Assembly (NCBI RefSeq): GCF_035989245.1
Contig: NZ_JAYMFF010000009.1
Coordinates: 1-64,000 of the forward strand
From: Adlercreutzia wanghongyangiae
Lineage (GTDB): Bacteria; Actinomycetota; Coriobacteriia; Coriobacteriales; Eggerthellaceae
Direction: 5' to 3'
DNA: 64,000 nt
The position numbers and the translations under genes are program-made. Below the pieces are notes generated by a model. It searched no databases and was not told the DNA's origin. It worked only from the letters and a program-made list of their open reading frames with translations. Position 1 is the first letter of the stretch. Every line of letters begins with the position of its first letter. Positions 46,649 to 54,011 of the stretch are shown here, one piece after another.

Positions 46649-46697
46649 CTGTCATCCTGAGCGGAGCGCGCAGCGCGAAGTCGAAGGATCTTGTCAA
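46649..46697. repeat. Dispersed hairpin repeat of the TCATCCTGAGCG type
   Basis: TCATCCTGAGCGGAGCG and GCGAAGTCGAAGGATC form an imperfect palindrome between pgk and tpiA. Sequences of this form are widespread intergenic repeats in bacteria, recognised from general knowledge. It lies within the pgk-tpiA transcript. Confidence 0.65.
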
Positions 46698-46710
46698 GAA
46701 AGGAAAGAAC

Positions 46711-47481
46711 ATGACCCGCAAGAAGCTGATTGCCGGCAACTGGAAGATGAACGAGACGATTCCCGAGGCCGTGGTACTGGCCCAGGAGATCTCGAATTTG
46801 GCCGATCCGGCCGCCTTGGACGCGGTCGACGTGGCCGTGTGCCCGCCCTTCGTCGATCTGAAGCCGGTGAAAACCGTGCTCGAGTTCGACCGGGTCAACA
46901 TCGCCCTGGGCGCCCAGAACGTATACTGGGAGCCCGCCGGCGCCTTCACCGGCGAGATCTCGATTCCCATGATCAAGGAGATCGGCTGCACGTACTGCAT
47001 CGTGGGGCACTCCGAGCGCCGGAACCTGTTCGGCGAGACAAACGAGGGCGTGAACCTGAAGGCCCGCGCACTCATCGAGGCGGGCATCGCGCCCATCGTC
47101 TGCGTGGGTGAGTCGCTGTCGGTGCGCGACGAGGGCGTCTACCTCGACTTCGTGACCTCCCAGGTGCGCGCGGCCTTCGCCGGCATGGACGCCGAGGACG
47201 CCGTGCGCGCGGTGGTGGCCTATGAGCCGGTGTGGGCCATCGGCACCGGGCGCACCGCCACTCCCGAGCAGGCCGAGGAGGTGTGCGCCGCCATCCGCGC
47301 GACCTTGGCCGAGCTGTTCGGCGACGATGTGGCCCAGCAGGTGCGTGTGCTGTACGGCGGCTCCATGAACGAGGGCAACGCGGCGCTTCTGCTGGTCCAG
47401 CCCGACATCGACGGCGGCCTTATCGGCGGCGCGGCGTTGAAGGCCGTCTCGTTCATCGAGATCGTGAAGGCGGCGCGCTAA
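46711..47481 (+). CDS. tpiA: Triose-phosphate isomerase
   Basis: The 256-aa enzyme interconverts dihydroxyacetone phosphate and glyceraldehyde 3-phosphate. It has the N-terminal LIAGNWKMNET with the catalytic Lys, the catalytic His in IVGHSERR near 97, and AYEPVWAIGTGRTATPEQ near 169 with the catalytic Glu and loop 6. GGSMNEGNA and GGLIGGAALK complete the phosphate site. The ATG follows AAGAAAGGAAAG. The gpmI start is 1 bp after its stop. Confidence 0.97.
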   Translation: MTRKKLIAGNWKMNETIPEAVVLAQEISNLADPAALDAVDVAVCPPFVDLKPVKTVLEFDRVNIALGAQNVYWEPAGAFTGEISIPMIKEIGCTYCIVGHSERRNLFGETNEGVNLKARALIEAGIAPIVCVGESLSVRDEGVYLDFVTSQVRAAFAGMDAEDAVRAVVAYEPVWAIGTGRTATPEQAEEVCAAIRATLAELFGDDVAQQVRVLYGGSMNEGNAALLLVQPDIDGGLIGGAALKAVSFIEIVKAAR

Positions 47482-47482
47482 G

Positions 47483-49048
47483 ATGGCCGGGAAGCCCCGC
47501 GCGGGGCTGCGGCTGCCGGCCTGCCTGATCATCATGGACGGCTTCGGGCTGGATGCGGCCGGTCCGGGCAACGCCATATCCCTGGCCGACACGCCCCAGC
47601 TGGACTCCTTGTTCGCCAACGAGTCGTGGACGCGCCTGGCCGCCTCCGGTGAGGCTGTGGGGCTTCCCGAGGGGCAGATGGGCAATTCGGAGGTGGGGCA
47701 CTTGAACATCGGCGCCGGGCGCGTGGTGTTCCAGGAGCTCACCCGTATCAACCGCGCCTGCCGCGCAGGCGAGCTGGCCGGCAATCCCGTGCTGAGGGAC
47801 GCCTTCGAAGCCGCAAGTCGTCCCGGCTCGGCGCTGCACCTGATGGGCCTTCTGTCCGACGGCGGCGTGCATTCCTCTAACGAGCACCTGTACGCCTTGG
47901 TGGATGCCGCCCTGGCCGCCGGCGTGGGGCACATCATGATCCACTGCTTCATGGACGGCCGCGACGTGCCGCCCTCAAGCGGCGCCGGCTACATGGCCGA
48001 GCTGGTGGACTACCTCGAGCGCGCCGCCTCGCGGGCCGCGCACGGCGCGGTGGTGGAGGTGGCATCGGTGGAGGGCCGCTATTTCGCCATGGACCGCGAC
48101 AATCGCTGGGAGCGGGTGCGGCGCGCCTGGGATGCCGTGGCGAATGCCCGTCCGCTGACCGAGGCCTCTGCCGTGGCGGCCATGGAGTCGTCCTACGCTG
48201 CCGGCATCACCGACGAGTTCGTGGAACCGGTGGCGCTTGTCGACCGCGGTATGCGCGACGGCGATGCGGTGGTGTTCTTCAACTTCCGGCCCGACCGCGC
48301 CCGCGAGCTGACCCGGGCCATGGTGGACCCCGATTTCGCTGGCTTTAAGCGCGACCGGTTCCCGCAGGTGCGCTTCGTGTGCCTGACCGAGTACGACCCG
48401 GCCATTCCCGCGCCGGTGGCCTTCCCGAAGGAGTTCCCCGAAAACGTGCTGGCCGACGTGCTGGCCGCGGCGGGGCTGTCGCAGTACCACATCGCCGAGA
48501 CCGAGAAGTACGCCCATGTGACGTTCTTCCTCAACGGCGGCGTGGAGGCCGAGAAGGCGGGGGAGAGCCGCAAGCTCATCGCCAGCCCCAAGGTGGCCAC
48601 CTACGATCTGCAGCCCGAGATGAGCGAGCCGGCGGTGGCCGATGCGCTCGTGGACGCCATCCGGGCCGACGAGGCCGATGTGTACATCGTGAACTTCGCG
48701 AACTGCGACATGGTGGGGCATACCGGCGTGGTGGACGCCGCCCGAGCCGCCGTGGAGGCTGTGGACGACGGCGTGGGCCGCGTGCTGTCGGCCATTCGCG
48801 CCAAGGGAGGCGTGGCGCTGGTCACCGCCGATCACGGCAACGCCGACAAGATGATCGCCGAGGACGGGGGAGCCTTCACCGCCCACACCACCGCGCCGGT
48901 GCCGCTGGTGCTGGTGGATGCGAGCGGTGTTGGAATGACCCTCTCGGGCGAGGAGGGGTGCCTGGCCGACATTGCGCCCACGCTGCTGGCCATGATCGGC
49001 CTGACGCCGCCTGCGGAGATGACGGGAAAGAACTTGCTGGCCTCCTAG
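47483..49048 (+). CDS. gpmI: 2,3-bisphosphoglycerate-independent phosphoglycerate mutase
   Basis: The 521-aa, Mn-dependent alkaline-phosphatase-fold enzyme converts 3- to 2-phosphoglycerate. It begins with LIIMDGFGLD, has the catalytic Ser in MGNSEVGHLNIGAG near 69, the insertion domain with HCFMDGRDVPPSSG near 155, FNFRPDRARELTR near 267, and ends with ADHGNADKM and TAHTTAPVP for the second metal. The start is directly after tpiA, with no own promoter apparent. Dependence on Mn may connect it to the manganese-riboswitch gene downstream, but that is speculation. Confidence 0.96.
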   Translation: MAGKPRAGLRLPACLIIMDGFGLDAAGPGNAISLADTPQLDSLFANESWTRLAASGEAVGLPEGQMGNSEVGHLNIGAGRVVFQELTRINRACRAGELAGNPVLRDAFEAASRPGSALHLMGLLSDGGVHSSNEHLYALVDAALAAGVGHIMIHCFMDGRDVPPSSGAGYMAELVDYLERAASRAAHGAVVEVASVEGRYFAMDRDNRWERVRRAWDAVANARPLTEASAVAAMESSYAAGITDEFVEPVALVDRGMRDGDAVVFFNFRPDRARELTRAMVDPDFAGFKRDRFPQVRFVCLTEYDPAIPAPVAFPKEFPENVLADVLAAAGLSQYHIAETEKYAHVTFFLNGGVEAEKAGESRKLIASPKVATYDLQPEMSEPAVADALVDAIRADEADVYIVNFANCDMVGHTGVVDAARAAVEAVDDGVGRVLSAIRAKGGVALVTADHGNADKMIAEDGGAFTAHTTAPVPLVLVDASGVGMTLSGEEGCLADIAPTLLAMIGLTPPAEMTGKNLLAS

Positions 49049-49108
49049 GTTTCCGCTATACTGAACAACTTGCGTACTCATACCAATTAATGAAGGAAGC
49101 GTGACATC

Positions 49109-49363
49109 TTGAATCCCCTGGTAATCGTGTTCTTGGTTCTGCTGGTGCTGTCGGGCGTGGGCCTGATCATCTTCATCCTCATGCACTCGGGCAAGGGCAC
49201 GGGCATCTCCGATATGATCGCCAGCTCCATGTACTCCACTCAGACGGGTACGAGCATCATCGAGAAGAATCTCGACCGCATCACCATCGGCTGCGCCGTG
49301 GTGTTCCTGGTGTCGCTGCTGGTGCTGATGATCATCTACCCCCACGGCACCATTTCCCAGTAA
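49109..49363 (+). CDS. secG: Preprotein translocase subunit SecG
   Basis: The 84-aa protein has two transmembrane helices (4-24 and 58-78) and the central SGKGTGISDM loop of SecG, which assists SecYEG export. The start is the TTG at 49109, with GAAGGA upstream; no ATG or GTG in frame fits. It sits at the end of the glycolytic cluster, next to a tRNA-Leu gene, as in other actinobacteria. Confidence 0.93.
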   Translation: MNPLVIVFLVLLVLSGVGLIIFILMHSGKGTGISDMIASSMYSTQTGTSIIEKNLDRITIGCAVVFLVSLLVLMIIYPHGTISQ

Positions 49364-49378
49364 AGGGAAAATTACCCC

Positions 49379-49406
49379 TTGCAACGATAGTGCGTTCTGT
49401 TAGAAT
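49379..49406 (+). promoter_or_regulatory. Promoter of tRNA-Leu
   Basis: TTGCAA (49379-49384), 16 bp, TAGAAT (49401-49406), ending 21 bp before the tRNA. Confidence 0.6.
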
Positions 49407-49427
49407 AATCGTCGCTGCAATTTGCAT

Positions 49428-49516
49428 GTCGGAGTGGTGGAACGGCAGACACGCTAGCTTGAGGTGCTAGTGCCCATTTACCGGGTGTGCGGGTTCAAAT
49501 CCCGCCTCCGACACCA
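49428..49516 (+). tRNA. tRNA-Leu (GAG)
   Basis: The acceptor stem GTCGGAG pairs with CTCCGAC, CCA is encoded, and the anticodon loop TTGAGGT closes a CTAGC/GCTAG stem. The long variable arm is typical of tRNA-Leu. A terminator follows. Confidence 0.95.
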
Positions 49517-49526
49517 GAGAAACGCG

Positions 49527-49547
49527 AGGGAGCCCGAAGGGCTCCCT
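49527..49547 (+). terminator. Terminator after tRNA-Leu
   Basis: AGGGAGCCC, loop GAA, GGGCTCCCT, followed by TTT. Confidence 0.88.
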
Positions 49548-49626
49548 TTTGTATTGGTGAGAATGAATGGGCGGCCTGAAGGCCGCCCGCGAACGCATAA
49601 GCCCACGGCATGGCAGGAGGCAGAAC

Positions 49627-50535
49627 ATGGTGGCAATGAGGGCGGCTTCTGTCCACGGGCGGCAGGTGGAGCGGGTTCTGTGGATCGTGCTTCTGCTGAA
49701 CATGGCCGTGGCCGCGGCGAAGTTCTTCTACGGCCTGGCGTCGGGGTCGGCATCCATGCAGGCCGATGGCATCCACTCGGTGTTCGACTCCCTCGGCAAC
49801 GTCATCGGGCTCATCGGCATCGCAGTGGCGGCGCGCCCCGCCGACACGGAGCACCCCTACGGCCACTCGAAGTTCGAAACCTACGGCTCGCTTGCCATCG
49901 GCGTGCTGCTGCTGGTCGCGGCCTTCGAGGTGGGCTCGGGCGCCGTGGCCAAGCTGGCGAGCCAGAGCTACACCGCGCAGGTGACCCCTGTGTCGTTCGT
50001 GGTAATGGTGGGAACGCTGGCGGTGAATCTGGGTGTGACCCTGTACGAGCGGCGCGCCGGTCGCCGCCTGCACAGCGAGATCCTCGCCGCCGATGCGGCC
50101 CATACACTATCGGACGCATTCGTGTCCATCGGCGTCATCGCGGGACTCGCCTTCGTGGCCGCCGGCTATCCCGTGGCCGACCCCATCATGGCCCTGCTGG
50201 TAACCGTGGCCATCCTCTTCTCGGCGGTGAGCGTGTTCCGCGCGGGCCTGCGCACGTTGTCGGACCATGCGCGCATCCCCTCCGACGAGGTGGCGGCCGC
50301 AGCCGAGAAGGTGCCGGGGATTCGCCAGGTGCACGCCGTGCGCACCCGGGGCACCGAGGCCGAGGTGTACTGCGATATGCACGTGCTGGTCGATCCCCAG
50401 ATGACGGTGCTTGCGGCCCACGATCTGGGCGACGAGGTGGAACGCGCCGTGAAGGCGGCGTTTCCCGCGGTGAAAGAGGTGCTGGTGCACATCGAGCCCG
50501 ACACCGTCGCCGAGCGCGCCGAGGGATCGTCCTAG
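49627..50535 (+). CDS. Cation diffusion facilitator (CDF) family transporter
   Basis: The 302-aa inner-membrane antiporter exports divalent metal. It has six predicted helices. The metal-site motifs are the HSVFD-type segment (GIHSVFDSLGN near 48) and HTLSD (DAAHTLSDAF near 156), with a cytoplasmic C-terminal domain (about 208-295). The start is the ATG at 49627, six bases after AGGAGG. Fe, Zn and Mn are all possible substrates. TerC with a manganese-riboswitch-like leader is only 1.2 kb away. Its end overlaps the convergent 50532-51440 gene by 4 bp. Confidence 0.92.
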   Translation: MVAMRAASVHGRQVERVLWIVLLLNMAVAAAKFFYGLASGSASMQADGIHSVFDSLGNVIGLIGIAVAARPADTEHPYGHSKFETYGSLAIGVLLLVAAFEVGSGAVAKLASQSYTAQVTPVSFVVMVGTLAVNLGVTLYERRAGRRLHSEILAADAAHTLSDAFVSIGVIAGLAFVAAGYPVADPIMALLVTVAILFSAVSVFRAGLRTLSDHARIPSDEVAAAAEKVPGIRQVHAVRTRGTEAEVYCDMHVLVDPQMTVLAAHDLGDEVERAVKAAFPAVKEVLVHIEPDTVAERAEGSS

Positions 50536-51440
50536 GCGCTGAAGCGGATGCCCACGTAGTAGGCGGTGTTGGGCAGTCCCGAGATGGAGTACACCTTCGA
50601 CAGGTCGATGACCGACACGCGCCACGTGTAGGTAGTGCCGTCCTCGGTGGCCACGGTGCCCGTCTGGTAGGTGTTGCCCGAGTCGTCCACGCCCGAATCG
50701 GTGACGTTCGCGTTCTCGAGACCCTCGGACACCATGGCGTTCTGGATGGCCTTCTCGATGGTGCCCGACTCGAAATCGGCGTAGCGCACGCGCATGTCGG
50801 TGCCGTTCTTGCGCGACACGGTGAGGGTCCAAGCGCCCTTCAGCAGGCGCACGGCATCGGGGGCCGACAGCTTGTCGATGCCCTTCACGTACATAAGGCC
50901 GGCCTCCTCCAGCGAGACGTCGGCGGGCAGCTTGATGACCTCGAAGCCGCCATCGGGGTTGGTGCCCACGGGAGTGCGCTCGTAGAGGGTGTAGCCGGCC
51001 TCGGTGAGCGTGGCCATGACCTCCTCGTCGCTCTGCGGCATCAGCGCGGCCAGCGACGGCAGGTCGAGGGACACCTCGCGAGTGAGGTTCTGCTGCAGTG
51101 CCTCTTGCTGGCGCAAAGGCTCGTTGGTGATCTGGTCGACCCAGTGGAACAGAAGGATACCGCCCAAGATGGCCGCCACCGCCATGGCCCCGAGGGCGAC
51201 GTAGCGCACGGCCGGCGGCATCTCCAGCGGACGCGACAGCTCGGCTCCGTCGAAGTAGCGCACATCGCCGATGGTAACGGTGCTCTTGCGGCGTCCGAAC
51301 AGCTCGGTCAGCGCGTTGCGGAACGTGGGGCGCGCCGTCTTGCCATGGCCAGGCGCGTGGTGTGCGCCGTCCGCGGCGTGGGAATGGCGGCCGCGGCGCT
51401 CTTCGGTCGCGGATTCGGTGGTTTCGGCGTCGACGGTCAT
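50532..51440 (-). CDS. Single-pass membrane protein of unknown function
   Basis: The 302-aa protein is not recognised. It has a His-rich, charged cytoplasmic N-terminus (1-65), one transmembrane helix (about 74-96, with YVALGAMAVAAILGGILLF), and an extracytoplasmic part of about 200 residues with mixed alpha/beta composition. Part of this outer region, with KNGTDMRVRYADFESGT near 210, could be a ligand or peptide-binding domain. The start is the ATG at 51440, five bases after AGGAGAG; an upstream in-frame ATG at 51536 lacks a site. It is divergent from terC, with TATAAT of its own promoter near 51484-51489 on the minus strand. Confidence 0.8.
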   Translation of the reverse strand: MTVDAETTESATEERRGRHSHAADGAHHAPGHGKTARPTFRNALTELFGRRKSTVTIGDVRYFDGAELSRPLEMPPAVRYVALGAMAVAAILGGILLFHWVDQITNEPLRQQEALQQNLTREVSLDLPSLAALMPQSDEEVMATLTEAGYTLYERTPVGTNPDGGFEVIKLPADVSLEEAGLMYVKGIDKLSAPDAVRLLKGAWTLTVSRKNGTDMRVRYADFESGTIEKAIQNAMVSEGLENANVTDSGVDDSGNTYQTGTVATEDGTTYTWRVSVIDLSKVYSISGLPNTAYYVGIRFSA

Positions 51441-51494
51441 GAAAGCTCTCCTGTGCAGCTCTTCGGTAATCACGATAGCCCACCGATTATACCA

Positions 51495-51523
51495 TTGCAG
51501 CGGGGTTCCCACTTTGTTAGGAT
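51495..51523 (+). promoter_or_regulatory. Promoter of the terC riboswitch transcript
   Basis: TTGCAG (51495-51500), 17 bp, TAGGAT (51518-51523). Start of transcription is expected near 51530, just where the aptamer begins. Confidence 0.6.
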
Positions 51524-51529
51524 GGTCAA

Positions 51530-51695
51530 ACCCCATGGGGGAGTAGCTGGCGCGGCGGTGCGCGGCTCGTTCAACATCGTGGTCACGGTTTTCCGCGCGG
51601 TCGGTGACGGTGGCCTGGCGAGCCTGAAATAGCGAGACTCATGGTGCAGACTGGAAGGCCGACGCGGCCCGGCCTGCACTATGGGTCTTTTTTTG
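51530..51695 (+). promoter_or_regulatory. Probable yybP-ykoY manganese riboswitch
   Basis: The leader of terC carries the hallmarks of this class: GGGGAGTAGC at 51537-51546, TCGTTCAACA near 51568-51577 and GGCGAG near 51617-51622. A strong terminator follows at 51636-51687 with seven T. The TerC family is the classical downstream gene. Mn(II) binding would favour read-through into terC. Confidence 0.7.
51636..51694 (+). terminator. Riboswitch expression-platform terminator
   Basis: GACTCATGGTGCAG (51636-51649) pairs with CTGCACTATGGGTC (51674-51687), two G-U pairs, then T7. It lies 38 bp before the terC start. Confidence 0.85.
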
Positions 51696-51732
51696 TTGGG
51701 CCTGCGGGCCCCGAGGAGACGAGGAGACGTTC

Positions 51733-52656
51733 GTGGATCTGTCCATTTTCGCCACACCGGAGGCGTGGATCAGCTTGCTGACCCTGATCTTCCTGGAAAT
51801 CGTGCTGGGCGTTGACAACCTGGTGTTCATATCCATCACCACCAACCGGCTGCCCGCCGAGAAGCAGCATATCGGTCGCAAGCTGGGTTTGGCCGGCGCC
51901 CTGGTCATGCGCATCCTGTTCCTCTGCTTCGCCTCGTACCTGGTGCACATGACCACGCCGCTGTTCTCCATCGACGTGGGATTTTTCGCCCATGGCTTCT
52001 CGGTGCGCGACATCGTCATGCTGGTCGGCGGCGGCTACCTTATCTACAAGGGCATCCGCGAGCTGGTGGACGTGCTGGCCCTCACCGAGATCAAGGCCCA
52101 GACCTCCGAGGCCCACAAGGCGCTGCACGCTATCGGATTGCCCCAGGCCGTGGGCACCATCATGGTGATGGATCTGGTGTTCTCCATCGACTCGGTCATT
52201 ACGGCGGTGGGCCTGGCCGAGCACCTCATCATCATGATCCTGGCGGTGATGATCGCCGTGATCCTGATGATGGTCTTCATCGACCCCATTTCGAACTTCA
52301 TCAACTCCCATCCCGAGATGAAGATCCTCGCCCTGGTGTTCATCGCGGCCATCGGCGTGTTGCTGGTGCTGGACTCCGCGGGCATCACCACGGGCATCGA
52401 GGTGCTGGACATGCACCTCGAGAAGATCATGGTGTACTTCGCGATGATCTTCGCCGTGGTGCTGGAGCTGGTGCAGATGCGCTTCAACACGAACCTGACG
52501 GCCTGGAAGAAGCAGCTGGCCGACGAGGCCATCGCGAAGGCCGTGGCCGAGGCCGAGCAGGGTGCGGCTCCGGCGGCGGTGGGCGAGCGCGCCCGCGTGC
52601 GCGTGGACGCCGCCATCCAGAACGGCGAGCGGTCCGACGGGGATCTGTCCGCGTAG
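51733..52656 (+). CDS. terC: TerC family metal exporter (YkoY/Alx-like)
   Basis: The 307-aa inner-membrane protein has about eight helices. The conserved acidic metal-site segments are LGVDNLVFI near 25 and VFSIDSVITAVG near 152, typical of TerC/YkoY/Alx. Members export manganese or load it onto secreted proteins. The start is a GTG after GAGGAGACG. Expression is probably switched by the riboswitch-like leader just upstream. A T/A-rich palindrome follows the stop and ends the transcript ahead of the tRNA cluster. The Mn role is strongly suggested by the leader and the family. Confidence 0.92.
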   Translation: MDLSIFATPEAWISLLTLIFLEIVLGVDNLVFISITTNRLPAEKQHIGRKLGLAGALVMRILFLCFASYLVHMTTPLFSIDVGFFAHGFSVRDIVMLVGGGYLIYKGIRELVDVLALTEIKAQTSEAHKALHAIGLPQAVGTIMVMDLVFSIDSVITAVGLAEHLIIMILAVMIAVILMMVFIDPISNFINSHPEMKILALVFIAAIGVLLVLDSAGITTGIEVLDMHLEKIMVYFAMIFAVVLELVQMRFNTNLTAWKKQLADEAIAKAVAEAEQGAAPAAVGERARVRVDAAIQNGERSDGDLSA

Positions 52657-52688
52657 CCCGTCGTTGGCAGGCGGTCGCCGGCCGCGGT

Positions 52689-52720
52689 GCCCCTTTTCTC
52701 AAAATTTTTGAAAAAGGGGC
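52689..52720 (+). terminator. Hairpin after terC
   Basis: GCCCCTTTTCTCAAA pairs with TTTGAAAAAGGGGC with one mismatch; a 32-nt palindrome without a following T-run. It lies immediately before the tRNA-Gly promoter. Confidence 0.55.
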
Positions 52721-52749
52721 TTGCGCGACTGCTTGATATCCCGTATAGT
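52721..52749 (+). promoter_or_regulatory. Promoter of tRNA-Gly copy 1
   Basis: TTGCGC (52721-52726), 17 bp, TATAGT (52744-52749); start near 52756, 7 nt before the tRNA. Confidence 0.65.
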
Positions 52750-52762
52750 ACTTCCTCGCGAT

Positions 52763-52838
52763 GCGGACATGGCTCAGCTGGTAGAGCATCACCTTGCCAA
52801 GGTGAGGGTCGCGGGTTCGAATCCCGTTGTCCGCTCCA
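52763..52838 (+). tRNA. tRNA-Gly (GCC), copy 1
   Basis: Acceptor GCGGACA pairs with TGTCCGC, CCA is encoded, and the anticodon loop is TTGCCAA. Identical to the copy at 52993-53068. Confidence 0.96.
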
Positions 52839-52848
52839 TTGTCATCAG

Positions 52849-52880
52849 AAGGCCGGTCAGGCGCTTGTTTGACCGGCCTT
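52849..52880 (+). terminator. Terminator between tRNA-Gly and tRNA-Cys
   Basis: AAGGCCGGTCA pairs perfectly with TGACCGGCCTT. TATAAT directly after it (52881-52886) is a likely -10 element for tRNA-Cys. Confidence 0.75.
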
Positions 52881-52903
52881 TATAATGACAGCCGCCAGGG
52901 ATT

Positions 52904-52977
52904 GGCGACGTGGCCAAGTGGTAAGGCAGAGGCCTGCAAAGCCTTCACCCCCGGTTCGAATCCGGGCGTCGCCTCCA
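52904..52977 (+). tRNA. tRNA-Cys (GCA)
   Basis: Acceptor GGCGACG pairs with CGTCGCC, CCA is encoded, and the anticodon loop is CTGCAAA. Confidence 0.96.
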
Positions 52978-52992
52978 ACCTGGAACATAATT

Positions 52993-53068
52993 GCGGACAT
53001 GGCTCAGCTGGTAGAGCATCACCTTGCCAAGGTGAGGGTCGCGGGTTCGAATCCCGTTGTCCGCTCCA
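52993..53068 (+). tRNA. tRNA-Gly (GCC), copy 2
   Basis: The same 76-nt sequence as copy 1, 15 bp after tRNA-Cys and so probably cotranscribed with it. Confidence 0.96.
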
Positions 53069-53076
53069 GAACTTCC

Positions 53077-53099
53077 AAGCTCCTGAACGGGAGCTTTTT
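53077..53099 (+). terminator. Terminator after tRNA-Gly copy 2
   Basis: AAGCTCC pairs with GGAGCTT around a 6-nt loop, followed by TTT. Confidence 0.8.
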
Positions 53100-53207
53100 C
53101 TTTGCCAGCGTCTCTCGGAAACTTCGTTGTGCATATGCGCAAAATGGGAGCGGCCCTGTGGTACCATGGCGGCATGCGTGCAATTCGGCCGTGAGAGGCG
53201 GTGCCTG

Positions 53208-53621
53208 ATGGAAACGAGCAAGGTGAAATGCCGGGAGTGCAAGGCCCGGGCGACCCAGTACGAGGGGCAGCTCCCCACGGCCGGCATCGCCAAGGTGCTG
53301 GTGGCCGGCATTGCCATCTACGTGGCGGGGCTGTGGGTGCTGGTGGCCCTGGCCGGCCTGACGACGGGCGATGGAGCCGAGGCGGGCTTCATGGACATGC
53401 TGATCGTTCTGGCCGTGGCCGTGACGGCCGCAACGGCGGCCGTGGTCTGGTGGATGGTGCGCCCCAAGGCGGGGAAGGTGGTCATCTGCGACAAGTGCGG
53501 TGCCCGCTATGCGGTCACCTTGCCGCCCAAGTACGCCAATGATTGGGACTACGATCGCATTGCCCCCGCTCCGACCCCCGCCGAGCTGCCCGGGGCCGGG
53601 GACGCCGCCGAGAAGCACTGA
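53208..53621 (+). CDS. Small membrane protein with paired CxxC motifs
   Basis: The 137-aa protein is not recognised. It has CRECK at 8-12, two transmembrane helices (about 30-52 and 61-83), then CDKCGARY at 94-101 and a Pro/Ala-rich acidic tail. The two CxxC halves would meet on the same side of the membrane and could form one zinc ribbon clamped by the helical hairpin. The ATG at 53208 follows GAGAGG. Long in-frame extensions upstream run through tRNA genes and are not coding. It lies between two tRNA groups. Confidence 0.75.
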   Translation: METSKVKCRECKARATQYEGQLPTAGIAKVLVAGIAIYVAGLWVLVALAGLTTGDGAEAGFMDMLIVLAVAVTAATAAVVWWMVRPKAGKVVICDKCGARYAVTLPPKYANDWDYDRIAPAPTPAELPGAGDAAEKH

Positions 53622-53710
53622 GTCTGAAATTTGCCGAAAATTCCTTTGACAGCGAGATTCTTTCTGTTAAACTACTAACTCGCTGCTACGGAGACGGCAG
53701 CACCTTGAAT

Positions 53711-53785
53711 GCGCGATTAGCTCAGGGGGAGAGCACCACCTTGACACGGTGGGGGTCACAAGTTCAAATCTTGTATCGCGCACCA
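53711..53785 (+). tRNA. tRNA-Val (GAC)
   Basis: Acceptor GCGCGAT pairs with ATCGCGC, CCA is encoded, and the anticodon loop is TTGACAC. Confidence 0.95.
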
Positions 53786-53793
53786 TGAATTCT

Positions 53794-53823
53794 AAGGTCG
53801 GAGGCCTGAGGGCTTCCGACCTT
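53794..53823 (+). terminator. Terminator after tRNA-Val
   Basis: A 13-bp stem (AAGGTCGGAGGCC with GGCTTCCGACCTT, one G-U) with loop TGAG is followed by CTTTATTTT. Confidence 0.88.
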
Positions 53824-53913
53824 CTTTATTTTCCGAGTCCAAATGGATGCGAAATGGACTCAGAATCCGCTCCCGCCACACCATTATCGGTTCGCCCGCT
53901 GGAACCGCTCTTT

Positions 53914-53929
53914 GTAACGCAGCCGTTAC
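53914..53929. promoter_or_regulatory. Operator-like palindrome before the amino-acid permease gene
   Basis: GTAACG-cagc-CGTTAC, perfect 6-bp arms, 83 bp before the start codon. TATCAT near 53968 may be the -10 element. Confidence 0.35.
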
Positions 53930-54011
53930 GTGGGCAAATTGTGGGGATGGGAGGGCGGCGGCTGGGGTATCATGGTCAGCAATGTTTCCCTACCGAGGAG
54001 TTGGTCTTCCC

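Noticed and set aside
49432..49700. Short frames overlapping tRNA-Leu and the CDF gene start
   Set aside because: They run through a tRNA and a terminator and lack ribosome-binding sites.
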